This document shows, piece by piece, positions 6,785 to 16,571 of a stretch of DNA of 64,000 nucleotides (position 1 is its first letter; each line of letters opens with the position of its first letter). The notes beneath the pieces are model-generated. The model was not told where the DNA came from. It did no database searches and saw only the letters and a program-made list of their open reading frames with translations. The DNA lies in the NCBI GenBank assembly GCA_002366565.1, contig DFBJ01000012.1:1-64000 (forward strand), written 5' to 3'. This DNA comes from Bacteriovoracaceae bacterium UBA3083 (GTDB taxonomy: Bacteria; Bdellovibrionota; Bacteriovoracia; Bacteriovoracales; Bacteriovoracaceae). Both the position numbers and the translations under genes were made by a program.

Positions 6785-9132
6785 TTAAAGCCCGGTGTAA
6801 TATAAGGCTGTGATGGTGGTAGTATCACAGGCTGTTGCATTGGTGGCATATACTTAGGAGCAAAAGTCTTTTTACTTTCTGCTTTTGGTGTACAACCTTT
6901 TTTCTTCTTAGTGCTAAATGGATCGCTATCTTCACTATCCTCATCTTCTTCACACTCATCTTCTTCTTTTTTCTTTTTATCTTTAGATTCGAGTTTGTTA
7001 ACTTTGAATGGGCCGGTTTTAAATGTTTTACTTCCAGCTTTAAATGTTACAAAAACTGAAAAACTTTCATCTTTTCTTTTAGTCGTTAACTTATCGCTAT
7101 TGCTACTACAAGTTTGTCCCTTACACTCCCAAGTATATTCTCCCTTTAAGCTCTGAAATTCTTTTTCTTTAATAGATGCCTTTAGCTTAACTTCTTTTTT
7201 TGTAGAGTCATTCTTTCCATCTGACTCTATCCTAATGTTTAGTTTATTGGCGTTTTCACCTGTTTTAACTGTTCCAGCAACTTCTACTTCGTAAGTAATT
7301 TGATCAAATAGTCCAACTTCTATAGATGTACCGCTTATTGTTTGAACTTTCTGCTCTCCATCTTTACTAGTGACTTTCCAAGATACTTTTGCATTCTCTG
7401 GGGCACCTGTAACTATTGCAGTTAATCTAGTCTTTTGTGATTTTATAATGTTTTCTTTATTAACTTTTATTTCAACAGGAGTAGGCTTCAAAATAATTAG
7501 ATCTATTTCGCCTTTTTCTGGTGCAGTAGCTTTTTCAGGATTAATTGAATGATTTGTTAATTCATATGCCACTTTCGTCGCTTCTTTAACCTCTGATGTA
7601 ATTTTACACTTTAGTCCATGCTTATCACTTGGATCTTCTTCACACTGAATTCCTTCAGGTAATGTCCATTCTACTTTTGAGTCTTTTAGTTCAGGTGAGC
7701 TGAAGTCTGCAACAGTATCATTTTTTACTAAAGATAGTATTAGGTCATTATTATTATTTGTTGGTTTAAAAGAATAAACTTCTTTTCCATCAGATGATGG
7801 GGTTGGTTTATCATCATCATCAGCAGCACAATTTATTGTATATCTTGAACCATCTCCATCAAAATCTCTTTGGTATTCAGTGTCACCAATCGTGAACATT
7901 TTCACTTGTCCACCGGACTTATTTTTAAAATGAAATTCTAAAGGACTCTTTGGATTACCATTAGGTAAGTCTACTTGATCGAAAGTTATACTCTCTGAAA
8001 ATGTTTGCAGTGTCTTATTAGACTTAAAGCTTTCTTCTGGATTATTGTCGTTTATAATTTCCATTGTATGGCCTTGACCACCATCAAATAGAGACATTGA
8101 CCAGTCTTCTGAGTCTGCTCCTGGGATATATTTAAAGTTCATTTTCATCTGAACTTTATAGCTTCCTGGCTTGGTTTCACTCTCAGTTATTTTACAATTT
8201 TGTACATCAAATTGAGCTCCTGCATAATGAACAGAAATAGGCCTATCTATAAAAGTTGCTTTTGGATTATTTATTTTACTAAGTATTGTTTCCGCATCAA
8301 GGATCAAACTCTTAGTAGGAGAGTCGAATGGATTAGATAGACTACACATACCAGTATTATTACTAACTTCTCTTAAGAAAGCATGACACTCTTTTGACAT
8401 ATTTTTGGCCATATCAAGTATATCTTCTTTCACTGCTTTTATTGCATCTGATACGTCTGAATCATATTTTGAGATATTTATGTCTGATATTTTCTTATCA
8501 AAGTTATCATAGTTGTCTTTGTCATCATAAAATCTTCTTTGATAGAAGTTTCTTGCTATATCTCCAACGAATAGTCCCCATCCATCAACTTCTCTTCCAT
8601 GCGTCTTAAAATTAAATTTTGATAGAGCATCTTTCTCATATTCTTCAATATGATACTTCTTATCTTCTAGGCCTCTAGAGAATAAGACTAATGCTTGAAG
8701 TTTTTCTTTTGTAGTGTTCTGTGCACCGGCGGCAGATGAATGTCTTTTGTTAACAGCGTTCTTAAAAGGGGAGCTAAACTCTCTTAAGTGATTCATTACA
8801 TCACTAGCACTCATAGAGAACTTATAGTTTTCACTTATGTACTTATCTAAGTTTGCTTCATATTCTTTTTGCTCTTCTGGAGAGCTGTTAGCAAATAGGT
8901 TATGGGCATAAGCTAGTTTTTGAAAACTTTCTCCCAATACTTTTTCAGAGAGAAGTCTCGCTGACTTTTCCTTATCATTTAATAATTCATTTACTTTTGC
9001 TTGGTACTCTAGGCTACATTGTTCTTTAGTCATAGCCAGAGTGTTAGAGCTAAAGAATAGAAATAGAGATAATACTAAGCTTAAGCTTAGTAATCTGTTC
9101 ACTTGAATAGGTGTAGTTCTATTTCTCTTCAT
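6781..9132 (-). CDS. Large exported protein with Ig-like repeats, unknown function
   Basis: Not recognised by name. A 783-residue product with an N-terminal signal peptide (LLSLSLVLSLFLFFSSNTLAM). Residues about 35-270 are charged and helical. The middle and C-terminal parts have several beta-rich stretches reminiscent of bacterial Ig-like/PKD-type modules (for example PTPVEIKVNKENIIKSQKTR and TYTWEC-like). Near the end comes a highly acidic then basic low-complexity tract (DECEEDEDSEDSDPF, then KKKK) and a proline-rich tail. Such architecture suits a periplasmic or surface protein. The only obvious GAGG lies 13 bases before ATG, so the ribosome site is poor. Confidence 0.65.
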   Translation of the reverse strand: MKRNRTTPIQVNRLLSLSLVLSLFLFFSSNTLAMTKEQCSLEYQAKVNELLNDKEKSARLLSEKVLGESFQKLAYAHNLFANSSPEEQKEYEANLDKYISENYKFSMSASDVMNHLREFSSPFKNAVNKRHSSAAGAQNTTKEKLQALVLFSRGLEDKKYHIEEYEKDALSKFNFKTHGREVDGWGLFVGDIARNFYQRRFYDDKDNYDNFDKKISDINISKYDSDVSDAIKAVKEDILDMAKNMSKECHAFLREVSNNTGMCSLSNPFDSPTKSLILDAETILSKINNPKATFIDRPISVHYAGAQFDVQNCKITESETKPGSYKVQMKMNFKYIPGADSEDWSMSLFDGGQGHTMEIINDNNPEESFKSNKTLQTFSESITFDQVDLPNGNPKSPLEFHFKNKSGGQVKMFTIGDTEYQRDFDGDGSRYTINCAADDDDKPTPSSDGKEVYSFKPTNNNNDLILSLVKNDTVADFSSPELKDSKVEWTLPEGIQCEEDPSDKHGLKCKITSEVKEATKVAYELTNHSINPEKATAPEKGEIDLIILKPTPVEIKVNKENIIKSQKTRLTAIVTGAPENAKVSWKVTSKDGEQKVQTISGTSIEVGLFDQITYEVEVAGTVKTGENANKLNIRIESDGKNDSTKKEVKLKASIKEKEFQSLKGEYTWECKGQTCSSNSDKLTTKRKDESFSVFVTFKAGSKTFKTGPFKVNKLESKDKKKKEEDECEEDEDSEDSDPFSTKKKKGCTPKAESKKTFAPKYMPPMQQPVILPPSQPYITPGFN

Positions 9133-9370
9133 TATTTCTATTCTACCTCAGCATAGTTATCGGTTATTAAAAGAAATAGTTTAGCGTTTTAATTGGGTAT
9201 TTACTCTTTGTAAAAACAGGAGCTTATAGTTTTTGTCTGCTCGAGCTAAACTAACTAAGTAGCCTAAAATATGTGGCATAGGAGCTAGGCGTCTAAAAAA
9301 AACCTTGTCTAAAGAGGTCTCTAATATCATCATGCCTTATCACAATATGAATTAAATACGGAGATTCCTT

Positions 9371-10219
9371 ATGGGTTGGTTTGATACGGTTCAAAACCCG
9401 AAGCTAAAAAGTGCTAAAAAAGTTTCTACAAATACGCCATCAGGCCTTTGGAAAAAATGTACAAATTGTGCAGAGATCATTCAAAGCGATAAGTTAGATG
9501 AGATGTATCAAGTATGTCCTTACTGTGATCATCACTTCAGACTTAGTGCTCATGAAAGAATAAACCTTATTATAGACGAAGGTACTTTTGAATATCATTT
9601 AGAAGATTTAACTTCTTCTGATCCTCTAGAGTTCACAGATAAAAAACCTTACAAAACAAGACTAAAAGAAGCCTATGATAAAACAGGTCTTCTTGATGGA
9701 ACTCTTTGCGGTGTTGGTAAAATTAACAAGCAAGATGTTTCTCTTTGTGTAATGAACTTTCAATTCATGGGTGGCTCTATGGGTGTTGTTACTGGTGAGA
9801 AAGTAGCACACGTAATGGATATTGCTCTTGAGAGAAAAATACCAGCAATCGTTCTTTGTTCATCTGGTGGTGCACGTATGCAAGAAGGGATTCTTTCTCT
9901 TATGCAAATGGCGAAAACATCTGCGGCAAGACAAAAACTTAAGAATGCAGGTATTCCATTTATATCAATACTTACAGATCCTACAACAGGTGGAGTAGCA
10001 GCTTCTTATGCTATGTTAGGTGATATTAATATTGCTGAGCCTAAGGCCTTAATTGGTTTTGCAGGGCCTAGAGTTATTGAGCAGTCAATTCGTCAAACAC
10101 TTCCACAAGGTTTTCAAAGATCTGAATTCTTACTTGAGCATGGTTTTGTAGATAGAATTGTTCATAGACATAAGTTAAAAGAAGAGCTTAGCTACTTTTG
10201 CGATTTATTTAACAACTAA
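9371..10219 (+). CDS. accD: Acetyl-CoA carboxylase carboxyltransferase subunit beta
   Basis: AccD and AccA move the carboxyl group from biotin to acetyl-CoA, making malonyl-CoA for fatty-acid synthesis. The 282-residue protein has the N-terminal four-cysteine zinc ribbon (CTNC...CPYC, about residues 31-53) and the crotonase-like carboxyltransferase domain with SSGGARMQEGILSLMQM, DPTTGGVAASYAMLGD and GFAGPRVIEQ. Start ATG is preceded by ACGGAG. The next gene, folC, begins six bases downstream, the classical accD-folC pairing. Confidence 0.97.
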   Translation: MGWFDTVQNPKLKSAKKVSTNTPSGLWKKCTNCAEIIQSDKLDEMYQVCPYCDHHFRLSAHERINLIIDEGTFEYHLEDLTSSDPLEFTDKKPYKTRLKEAYDKTGLLDGTLCGVGKINKQDVSLCVMNFQFMGGSMGVVTGEKVAHVMDIALERKIPAIVLCSSGGARMQEGILSLMQMAKTSAARQKLKNAGIPFISILTDPTTGGVAASYAMLGDINIAEPKALIGFAGPRVIEQSIRQTLPQGFQRSEFLLEHGFVDRIVHRHKLKEELSYFCDLFNN

Positions 10220-10225
10220 ATCTTA

Positions 10226-11449
10226 ATGAGTTTCAACAAGCTTAAAGATGAAAAGCTAGATAATCTGCTCCAAGAATATTTTGGAGCAGAATTTTTCAAC
10301 CCAAAGCATGGTGAAGTCAAAACTTTCTTCGAAACATTTAAAAATCAATTTAAAAAATCTAAATGCAAAATTATTACTGTTGCCGGAACTAATGGTAAGG
10401 GACAGACTGCGCATTTTATAAATGACTACCTAACTCGTCTGGGTAAGAAGTGTGGTCTTTGGACATCTCCACATGTCTTAAGTGTAACTGAAAGGTTTAA
10501 ATTTGGTGATGAGTATATATCTCATCGTGAACTTCAAAAAGAATTTGAAAATTTATATTCTAACGATTTAAAACTTAGCTACTACGAGTTTTTATTTTTT
10601 TGTTTTTGTTCTCTTTCATCTAAAAGAAATTTAGACTACATCATATTAGAGGTTGGGCTTGGCGGAAGATTAGACGCTGTTAATTTTTTAGATGCAGATT
10701 ATACTCTACTCACTTCTATCTCTAAAGATCATGAAGAGTTTCTAGGTTCTAGTTTAACTGGTATTTTAAAAGAGAAGCTTGGAGTATGTAGAGAAGAGTC
10801 GGCACATATATCTTCACTAGAGCAAGAGTTCCTTCGTAAGAAGCAAAACGATGCAATATCTCATATAGTTAATAAAGTAGACCTTTTTGACATTGGAATA
10901 CTTAAACAGAGTGATGATTACTTCTTACGAAATAAAATTTTGGCGCTGTATTTTCTAAATACGCTACTGAAAAAATATCCTTCTCGCCAAGAGCTACTCC
11001 ATGAGAGCAGCCAGTTTGTGTGCAGCGTGACAAAAGGTAGACAAGAAGAAGTGACAATCAAGAATATTAAGTTTATCTTTATAGGTGCTCATAATATTGA
11101 TGGAATAAGAAAAATGAGGGACTACTTTTTAGCTAATAAAAGTGTAGAAAAAAGTAATCTCCTTTGTGCTTTTTCTAAGAGAAGTGAGGAAGATATTATT
11201 TCTAGTTTAGAAATATTAAAATCTTCTCCTTGCCTCTGGGATTCTATTAACGTTACGAGCTTTGAGCATCTAAAAGCATTACCGCTCAACTCTCTACCAA
11301 ATACCGATGGTATTTCTGTAGTTGATGAATGGAAAAGTTTTTTAGATAAGGTAATCATTAGTAATAAAGGGCAATGGATTGTCACTGGTTCATACTACTT
11401 CATTGGTGAAGTTCAAAAATATCTTAATTCTCGCTTTAGTATTCTTTAG
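10226..11449 (+). CDS. folC: Bifunctional folylpolyglutamate/dihydrofolate synthase
   Basis: FolC joins glutamate to dihydropteroate and extends the polyglutamate tail of folates in an ATP-dependent Mur-ligase-like reaction. In the 407 residues the P-loop is AGTNGKGQ (53-60). WTSPHVLSVTERF follows, and the YIILEVGLGGRLDAVN segment matches the family's omega-loop and metal site. The C-terminal domain is shorter and less conserved than in E. coli. It follows accD by six bases, and its last stretch overlaps the beginning of lptD by 44 bases or more, so the three genes form one operon. Confidence 0.92.
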   Translation: MSFNKLKDEKLDNLLQEYFGAEFFNPKHGEVKTFFETFKNQFKKSKCKIITVAGTNGKGQTAHFINDYLTRLGKKCGLWTSPHVLSVTERFKFGDEYISHRELQKEFENLYSNDLKLSYYEFLFFCFCSLSSKRNLDYIILEVGLGGRLDAVNFLDADYTLLTSISKDHEEFLGSSLTGILKEKLGVCREESAHISSLEQEFLRKKQNDAISHIVNKVDLFDIGILKQSDDYFLRNKILALYFLNTLLKKYPSRQELLHESSQFVCSVTKGRQEEVTIKNIKFIFIGAHNIDGIRKMRDYFLANKSVEKSNLLCAFSKRSEEDIISSLEILKSSPCLWDSINVTSFEHLKALPLNSLPNTDGISVVDEWKSFLDKVIISNKGQWIVTGSYYFIGEVQKYLNSRFSIL

Positions 11450-13796
11450 CTTCGATTCTCTGTTTGCAAATGAGCGAGTGAATTTCTCTTTTGGGAATAA
11501 GGTTCAAGTATTATCTGATAAGGCATACCGTAGGTCTCAAAATAATGAGTTTGAAGCCGTAGGGAATGTGATTATTAATCACGAAAATAATTCTATCTAT
11601 GGAGAAAAAGCATCAATTTCTTTCAAAACAGGTGATGCTGAAGTTCTTGGGAATGTGCGCTACATTAGTAGTGACATGACAGTCTTTGGTTCAAAAATGG
11701 AGTATAATTTCAATACTGCTTATTTGGGTGTCTTCAATGGAAAAATAATTAATTCAAATTACACTGTAGTTGGAAAATATCTCGCTAAAATTTCAGATAA
11801 TACATTTGTCGGGAGAGACGCTGAGTATACAACTTGTCGCGACTGTCCTGAATCATGGAGTATTCTTGGACGTGAAGTTGAAATTACAAAGAATGAATAT
11901 ATAAAAATTAAGCATGCCTACATCAAAGTTAACGGTGTAGTTGTTATGTATATTCCTTATATTGTTTTACCTATAAAGAAAGATAGGGAGAGTGGAGTCC
12001 TTTTTCCTAAGATAAAGGCCGACTCAAAAGAAAGTGTGCATTTTGGTTTACCTTACTTTTGGGCCATAAGTGAGCACAATGACTTAACATTCACACCTAT
12101 GATTCGTGGACGAAGAGGGTTTAGTGGTGAGCTTCAGTTTAGACAGGCGATTAGAGGTGAGACTTGGCTTGAGCTTAACAGTATTGGTGTTAATGATAGA
12201 ATATGGCAGGCCAAAAAAGATGATTATGAACTGAGTGGTTCTCATAATCAGAGGTTTGGGGGAGATTTAGAGTTTCATTCTTACCTTGATAATTCAGTAA
12301 ATTTTCACACTTACTTAAGTGGAATGAGTGATTTAGATCAGACTCGAGATTTAGAATCTTTCTATGATAAAAGAATTCGAAGTTCTGATTTAGGACTTGA
12401 ATCTTTCTTAAGTATTTATAATTCATATTTTGATATGGGTGTAGAGGTAGATTTTAAAAGAAACCTCTTATTCGAAAACTCAAAAGGCTTTGATCATTCC
12501 TATGTTCAGACTCTTCCTCGAATTCATTTTAACTCAATTCCTTTTTATTTATTTCAAGGTAATTTCTTTGGTGGGAAAAGTCTTAGCTTTCAATGGAAGT
12601 CTGAAGCTGCAATATTTAAGCAAAACCATGTTGATGAATCTAGCTATATCCGAAATGCTACTAGAGTAAATATGAGTCCTAAGATTTTATGGGACCTTGG
12701 TTACTTAGGTCCTGTGAATTTTAAGTCTTCTGTTTCACTTGATAGACAAGACTATTGGTTCTCCAATGTGCCTTCTGAAAAGAAATTCTCTAAGAGTGGT
12801 TTCATATATGAGAATGAAGCATCCTTTGAAGTCAGTAAGATTTTTGGACTCTCGTATGAGGAAGATATTCCTTTAGAAAGAATTGATTTGGAAAAATCTG
12901 AAGGTCTAAGTATTGAAACTAAAGAAGAAGACATTAAATTTGAAGGTCATGTCGGAACAGTTCCAATGATCAACGAATCTTTTACAGAGGATAAGTATAA
13001 AGTTACTAGAAATAGCTATAGATATTCTCAGGTCTATAAATTAAAGCATTACTACCTTGCTGATCAAAAACAGAAAGGTAATCAGAGATTTGCAGCACAG
13101 ATTCAAAATGCGGATGGCCTATTTGATTCAAATGATGCTGTTAGAGAGAAAGAATTTGAACTCTCTCACGTTTCATCTAGAACAACTCTACCAGTTTCAA
13201 ATACACTTGAGTTGCAATGGTCTAATTCATTAATAAAGAAATATTCTAAAAAGCTAGACGTCTTCAGAGACGGGCGCCACTTAAGAGATAATTTTAATTA
13301 TAGTAAGGTTGCTTACTTTAACCTTTCTCAAGGTATAGATTTTAACGCAGAGACTGATAATACTTTAGATAAGTTAACAAGACTCTATATTGGGACAGGT
13401 TTTTCTCTAAAGAATTTCTCGTTTTCTCTATCTGAATACTTTTATCACCAAAATAACGAACATATTTTAGACTTCAATATTAATCATAATTTACAGAGAT
13501 TAAATTACGGAATTAGTTTTCGTTATGACTCTTTTACAACACCAATAAATAAGACAGCAGACTTAACAGCTGGAATAAAAATCAATGACCTATTTAAACT
13601 AAATACAATTCAAACATATGATATCGATGACAGTGTTTTAAAAGAATCATATTACCAACTAATTTATTCTCCATTAAATAACTGTTGGAAGGCCGATGTT
13701 TCTTATAAGTCTACAGAAATTGAAAACTCAGTTGCCTTTAACTTTTATATTAATTTTAATGAGAATAAGTTCCACTCATTTTCTGGTGGTGAATAA
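11406..13796 (+). CDS. lptD: LPS-assembly protein LptD (OstA)
   Basis: LptD is the outer-membrane barrel that, with LptE, inserts lipopolysaccharide into the outer leaflet. From GTG 11406 the product is 796 residues and starts with a good signal peptide (ILILALVFFSFDSLFA). An OstA/LptA-like N-domain follows (FEAVGNVIINHENNSIYGEKA), then CRDCPESWSI and YIPYIVLPIKKDRESGVLFP, strong LptD marks, and a long beta-strand-rich barrel. In-frame TTG starts at 11379 and 11403 are possible, but 11406 gives the best signal peptide. It shares DNA with the 3' end of folC. LptD implies an LPS-bearing outer membrane. Confidence 0.92.
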   Translation: MKFKNILILALVFFSFDSLFANERVNFSFGNKVQVLSDKAYRRSQNNEFEAVGNVIINHENNSIYGEKASISFKTGDAEVLGNVRYISSDMTVFGSKMEYNFNTAYLGVFNGKIINSNYTVVGKYLAKISDNTFVGRDAEYTTCRDCPESWSILGREVEITKNEYIKIKHAYIKVNGVVVMYIPYIVLPIKKDRESGVLFPKIKADSKESVHFGLPYFWAISEHNDLTFTPMIRGRRGFSGELQFRQAIRGETWLELNSIGVNDRIWQAKKDDYELSGSHNQRFGGDLEFHSYLDNSVNFHTYLSGMSDLDQTRDLESFYDKRIRSSDLGLESFLSIYNSYFDMGVEVDFKRNLLFENSKGFDHSYVQTLPRIHFNSIPFYLFQGNFFGGKSLSFQWKSEAAIFKQNHVDESSYIRNATRVNMSPKILWDLGYLGPVNFKSSVSLDRQDYWFSNVPSEKKFSKSGFIYENEASFEVSKIFGLSYEEDIPLERIDLEKSEGLSIETKEEDIKFEGHVGTVPMINESFTEDKYKVTRNSYRYSQVYKLKHYYLADQKQKGNQRFAAQIQNADGLFDSNDAVREKEFELSHVSSRTTLPVSNTLELQWSNSLIKKYSKKLDVFRDGRHLRDNFNYSKVAYFNLSQGIDFNAETDNTLDKLTRLYIGTGFSLKNFSFSLSEYFYHQNNEHILDFNINHNLQRLNYGISFRYDSFTTPINKTADLTAGIKINDLFKLNTIQTYDIDDSVLKESYYQLIYSPLNNCWKADVSYKSTEIENSVAFNFYINFNENKFHSFSGGE

Positions 13797-13798
13797 TA

Positions 13799-14371
13799 TT
13801 GAAAGTTGCAATTATTGATTTCGAAGATAGTTTCACTTTTAATATTTATTCTGTCCTAAAAGGTCTTGGAGTTGAAGTCTATGTTATCGATTATAAAAAA
13901 GTTCAAATAGACTATCTCTCTGAATTCTCTCATATTCTTCTAGGTCCTGGACCTGGACATATAGAGGATTATCATGATTTCTTTCCTTTAATAGATAAGC
14001 TCATTTTAGACTCATTAAGTGAAAGGTTTAAATTAGTTGGAATTTGTCTTGGCCATCAGCTTATTCATCATAGACTTGGAAGAGATGTAAAACTACTAGA
14101 TGATCCTATCCATGGACAAAGCTTTCAGTTTAGGTTTCCAGATAGTGAATACTTGACTGAAGAACTACGAGGAAAATTGATAGATCTTCAGTTCTATAAT
14201 TCTTGGAGAGTTCTAAATCAAGAATCTCAACTCCATTTTGACCTAGAAATTTATGGGAATTCAAATGAAGTCATAGCTAGCTTCTCAAAGAATATAACTA
14301 CTTACCAATTTCACTGTGAATCGGTTGGAACATCTTGCCAGAGATACTTATTTAATCAATTGCTTGTATAA
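13799..14371 (+). CDS. Anthranilate/aminodeoxychorismate synthase glutaminase-like subunit
   Basis: A 190-residue class I glutamine amidotransferase of the TrpG/PabA group, which supplies ammonia from glutamine to a chorismate enzyme. It has the oxyanion loop LGPGPGHIEDY (48-58), nucleophile Cys83 in GICLGHQ, and the His172/Glu174 pair in FHCES, where most relatives have FHPES. It starts with TTG two bases after the lptD stop and ends eight bases before a TrpF-like gene. No TrpE/PabB partner is in view, so whether it serves tryptophan, folate or something else is open. FolC lies two genes upstream, which mildly favours folate. Confidence 0.8.
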   Translation: MKVAIIDFEDSFTFNIYSVLKGLGVEVYVIDYKKVQIDYLSEFSHILLGPGPGHIEDYHDFFPLIDKLILDSLSERFKLVGICLGHQLIHHRLGRDVKLLDDPIHGQSFQFRFPDSEYLTEELRGKLIDLQFYNSWRVLNQESQLHFDLEIYGNSNEVIASFSKNITTYQFHCESVGTSCQRYLFNQLLV

Positions 14372-14379
14372 TAGTATTG

Positions 14380-15045
14380 ATGAGCAAGTTAGTTAAGGTC
14401 GCAGGTGTTTACGACAAAAGAACTATTCAAAGATTAAAAGAAGTTGGCGTAGGCCAATTTAGTTTTGATTTCCGTGCCAGAAGCTTTAATTTTCTTCAAC
14501 AACATTCGTTTATGGAACTTCAGAAAGAGTTAGATCTTGATGAGGAAATATTTCTTCACTTTGAAAATGAAGCTGATTTTGTTATTCAAAAAATTGTAGA
14601 TGACCTTAAGGCCGAAAGAAGTACTAAGAATGTCACGCTTGAATTCTCTGACATAAATAGTGTTGAGTTCTATGATTCATTCAAGAAGCCTTTTGTGTGG
14701 CACTATAATTTCGATTCTAAAGAGCTCGATACTCTCAATAAATCAAAATACTTACAGGGAATCGTGTTGAAGTTTTCCGATTTGTTAAAGCTTCATGAAG
14801 ATGGAGTTCTTCATAATTTTTGTAACAACTTCCATTCACTTTTTATTGATTTACTATCAAGAGAAGATTTTAAACTAACCCTTGAGCTGGATTGGGATAG
14901 TAATTTATTTGCTTCGATATCTGAGCTTTTCGACTTTGACTTAATTGCAATACCTATCAGTAATAAAGTTGAAATATGCTACCGCAATGTTGACCTTGGA
15001 AAAGTTCAAAATCATGTTCAATACTTAAAAGAGTTGAATCTTTAG
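14380..15045 (+). CDS. Divergent TrpF-like (phosphoribosylanthranilate isomerase-like) protein
   Basis: Recognition is weak. The opening KLVKVAGVYDKRTIQRLKEV resembles the first strand and helix of TrpF (KVCGI.....A). The protein is 221 residues from ATG 14380 (a TTG lies just before it), close to TrpF size, and the alternation of strand and helix is consistent with a TIM barrel. However, the catalytic cysteine of TrpF is replaced (KVAG in place of KVCG), and the conserved phosphate-binding glycine motifs are not obvious. It directly follows a TrpG/PabA-like gene. It may be a TrpF relative with lost or altered activity. Confidence 0.45.
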   Translation: MSKLVKVAGVYDKRTIQRLKEVGVGQFSFDFRARSFNFLQQHSFMELQKELDLDEEIFLHFENEADFVIQKIVDDLKAERSTKNVTLEFSDINSVEFYDSFKKPFVWHYNFDSKELDTLNKSKYLQGIVLKFSDLLKLHEDGVLHNFCNNFHSLFIDLLSREDFKLTLELDWDSNLFASISELFDFDLIAIPISNKVEICYRNVDLGKVQNHVQYLKELNL

Positions 15046-15101
15046 ACCATCTTTACAAATTGAATTTAATTCGCAATATTGCTCTAAAATTAGGAGATTT
15101 T

Positions 15102-15881
15102 ATGAGTTTAAATATTGTAATTAGTAATGATGATGGAGTTTACGCACCAGGGATTAATGTTTTATTCGAAGTGCTTTCTGAGATTGCTAATGTTGTTATG
15201 GTTGCTCCACTAGAAGAGAGATCTACAACAGGACATACTTTAACTCTTGATCACCCTCTTAGAGTCGTAAAAATTAAAGAAAACACATATGGTTGTAGTG
15301 GTTATCCTGCAGACTGTGCCTTAATGGGGTTTGGACATATTGTAGATAAGTCTACAGTCGACTTATTTATCTCTGGAATTAACCGTGGTGCTAACCTTGG
15401 TCAAGATATCTATTACTCAGGAACAGTAGCAGCTGCAAGAGAGGCCACATTCCATAATATCCCTAGTATCTCAGTAAGTTCAGCAATGGATTTTGAATCA
15501 AATAAAGCACCAAATAATGAATATTTCTATACTGCAGCTAACTTTATTAAAAAACTTGTACTTGCAGACATCCATAAACATATTGATCCAATGACCGTTA
15601 TTAATATCAATGTTCCAGAAGTTCTAGAGAATGAGATTAAGGGTGCTGAAGTTACTCATCTTGGCTTTAGAAAGTATTCAGAAAATATTGATAAGCGAAC
15701 AGATTTCAGAAGTAGAGAATACTACTGGATCGGTGGAAATTACAACGGTCACAATAATGACGCTGGATCAGATTGTTCAGTCGTTGAAGAGGAAAAAATT
15801 TCCCTCACATGTCTAAATTTACTATCCCAAACAACCGAAGAACCTAGTAAGTGGAGAAGATTCTTAGATGATTTAATCTAA
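15102..15881 (+). CDS. surE: 5'/3'-nucleotidase SurE
   Basis: SurE is a metal-dependent survival phosphatase acting on nucleoside monophosphates. From ATG 15102 (Shine-Dalgarno taggaga) the 259-residue protein begins MSLNIVISNDDGVYAPGI with metal-binding Asp10/Asp11. It continues with APLEERSTTGHTLT, the SGINRGANLGQDIYYSGTVAAAREA active-site region and the domain-swapped C-terminal part. An in-frame ATG at 15060 would add 14 residues before the conserved start and lacks a ribosome site. The LysM/M23 gene follows 34 bases on, echoing the surE-nlpD pairing of gammaproteobacteria. Confidence 0.95.
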   Translation: MSLNIVISNDDGVYAPGINVLFEVLSEIANVVMVAPLEERSTTGHTLTLDHPLRVVKIKENTYGCSGYPADCALMGFGHIVDKSTVDLFISGINRGANLGQDIYYSGTVAAAREATFHNIPSISVSSAMDFESNKAPNNEYFYTAANFIKKLVLADIHKHIDPMTVININVPEVLENEIKGAEVTHLGFRKYSENIDKRTDFRSREYYWIGGNYNGHNNDAGSDCSVVEEEKISLTCLNLLSQTTEEPSKWRRFLDDLI

Positions 15882-15915
15882 GTGTCTGAAATCTCGCACT
15901 TACTGGGAGATTGCT

Positions 15916-16569
15916 TTGAAGTTTACCGTCATTTTACTGACACTTATGGTGTTTAGCTTTTCTTGTTCCCATATGGGAAGTGGACAATATGTTCAAATTA
16001 GAAAAGGCGATACTTATTTAAAAATTGCAAAAGAATTTAAGATAGATAAGTGGCTACTTGAGGAAGCAAATAATAAAAAGACCCTTAAGGTTGGAGAGTG
16101 GTTCTTTGTTCCTCTTCAAAGAGGTCTAATGGGTGCAAAGTCTATTCGTATGCCTGCAAGTACTGCTCAGTATATGGCAAGTGGTAGATACGCTTGGCCA
16201 GTCCCATCAAGCTCGAGAATTAGCTCTGGCTTTGGTAGGAGATGGGGAAAGCATCATGATGGAATAGACATTCCTGCGCGCACAGGAGCTCATATAGTAA
16301 GTGTAGACTCAGGTGTAGTTGTCTACTCCGGGAGAGAACTGGGTGGTTATGGAAATATAACTGTTATTGCTCATAAGAATGGTATCTTCTCAGTTTATGC
16401 TCACGCATCAAAGAATTACACATCTAAAGGTGACAAGGTTCATAAAGGGCAAGTGATCGCTCTTGTTGGTAGTACTGGAAGGTCTACTGGGCCTCACCTA
16501 CACTTTGAAGTTAGAAGGAACTCTAAGGCCTTAGATCCAAAAAGTTTTGTGAGTTACAAAAGTAAGTAG
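15916..16569 (+). CDS. LysM/M23 peptidase lipoprotein, NlpD-like
   Basis: 217 residues starting with TTG five bases after GGGAGA. A lipoprotein signal (LLTLMVFSFSC, acylated Cys17) leads into one LysM peptidoglycan-binding domain (YVQIRKGDTYLKIAKEF). The C-terminal M23 endopeptidase domain carries the zinc motif HHDGID and the second motif HLHFE, with YAHA between. Unlike E. coli NlpD, whose metal ligands are lost, the ligands appear intact, so it may cut peptide cross-links itself rather than only activate amidases. In a predator this might also act on prey wall, but that is inference. Confidence 0.88.
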   Translation: MKFTVILLTLMVFSFSCSHMGSGQYVQIRKGDTYLKIAKEFKIDKWLLEEANNKKTLKVGEWFFVPLQRGLMGAKSIRMPASTAQYMASGRYAWPVPSSSRISSGFGRRWGKHHDGIDIPARTGAHIVSVDSGVVVYSGRELGGYGNITVIAHKNGIFSVYAHASKNYTSKGDKVHKGQVIALVGSTGRSTGPHLHFEVRRNSKALDPKSFVSYKSK

Positions 16570-16571
16570 AA

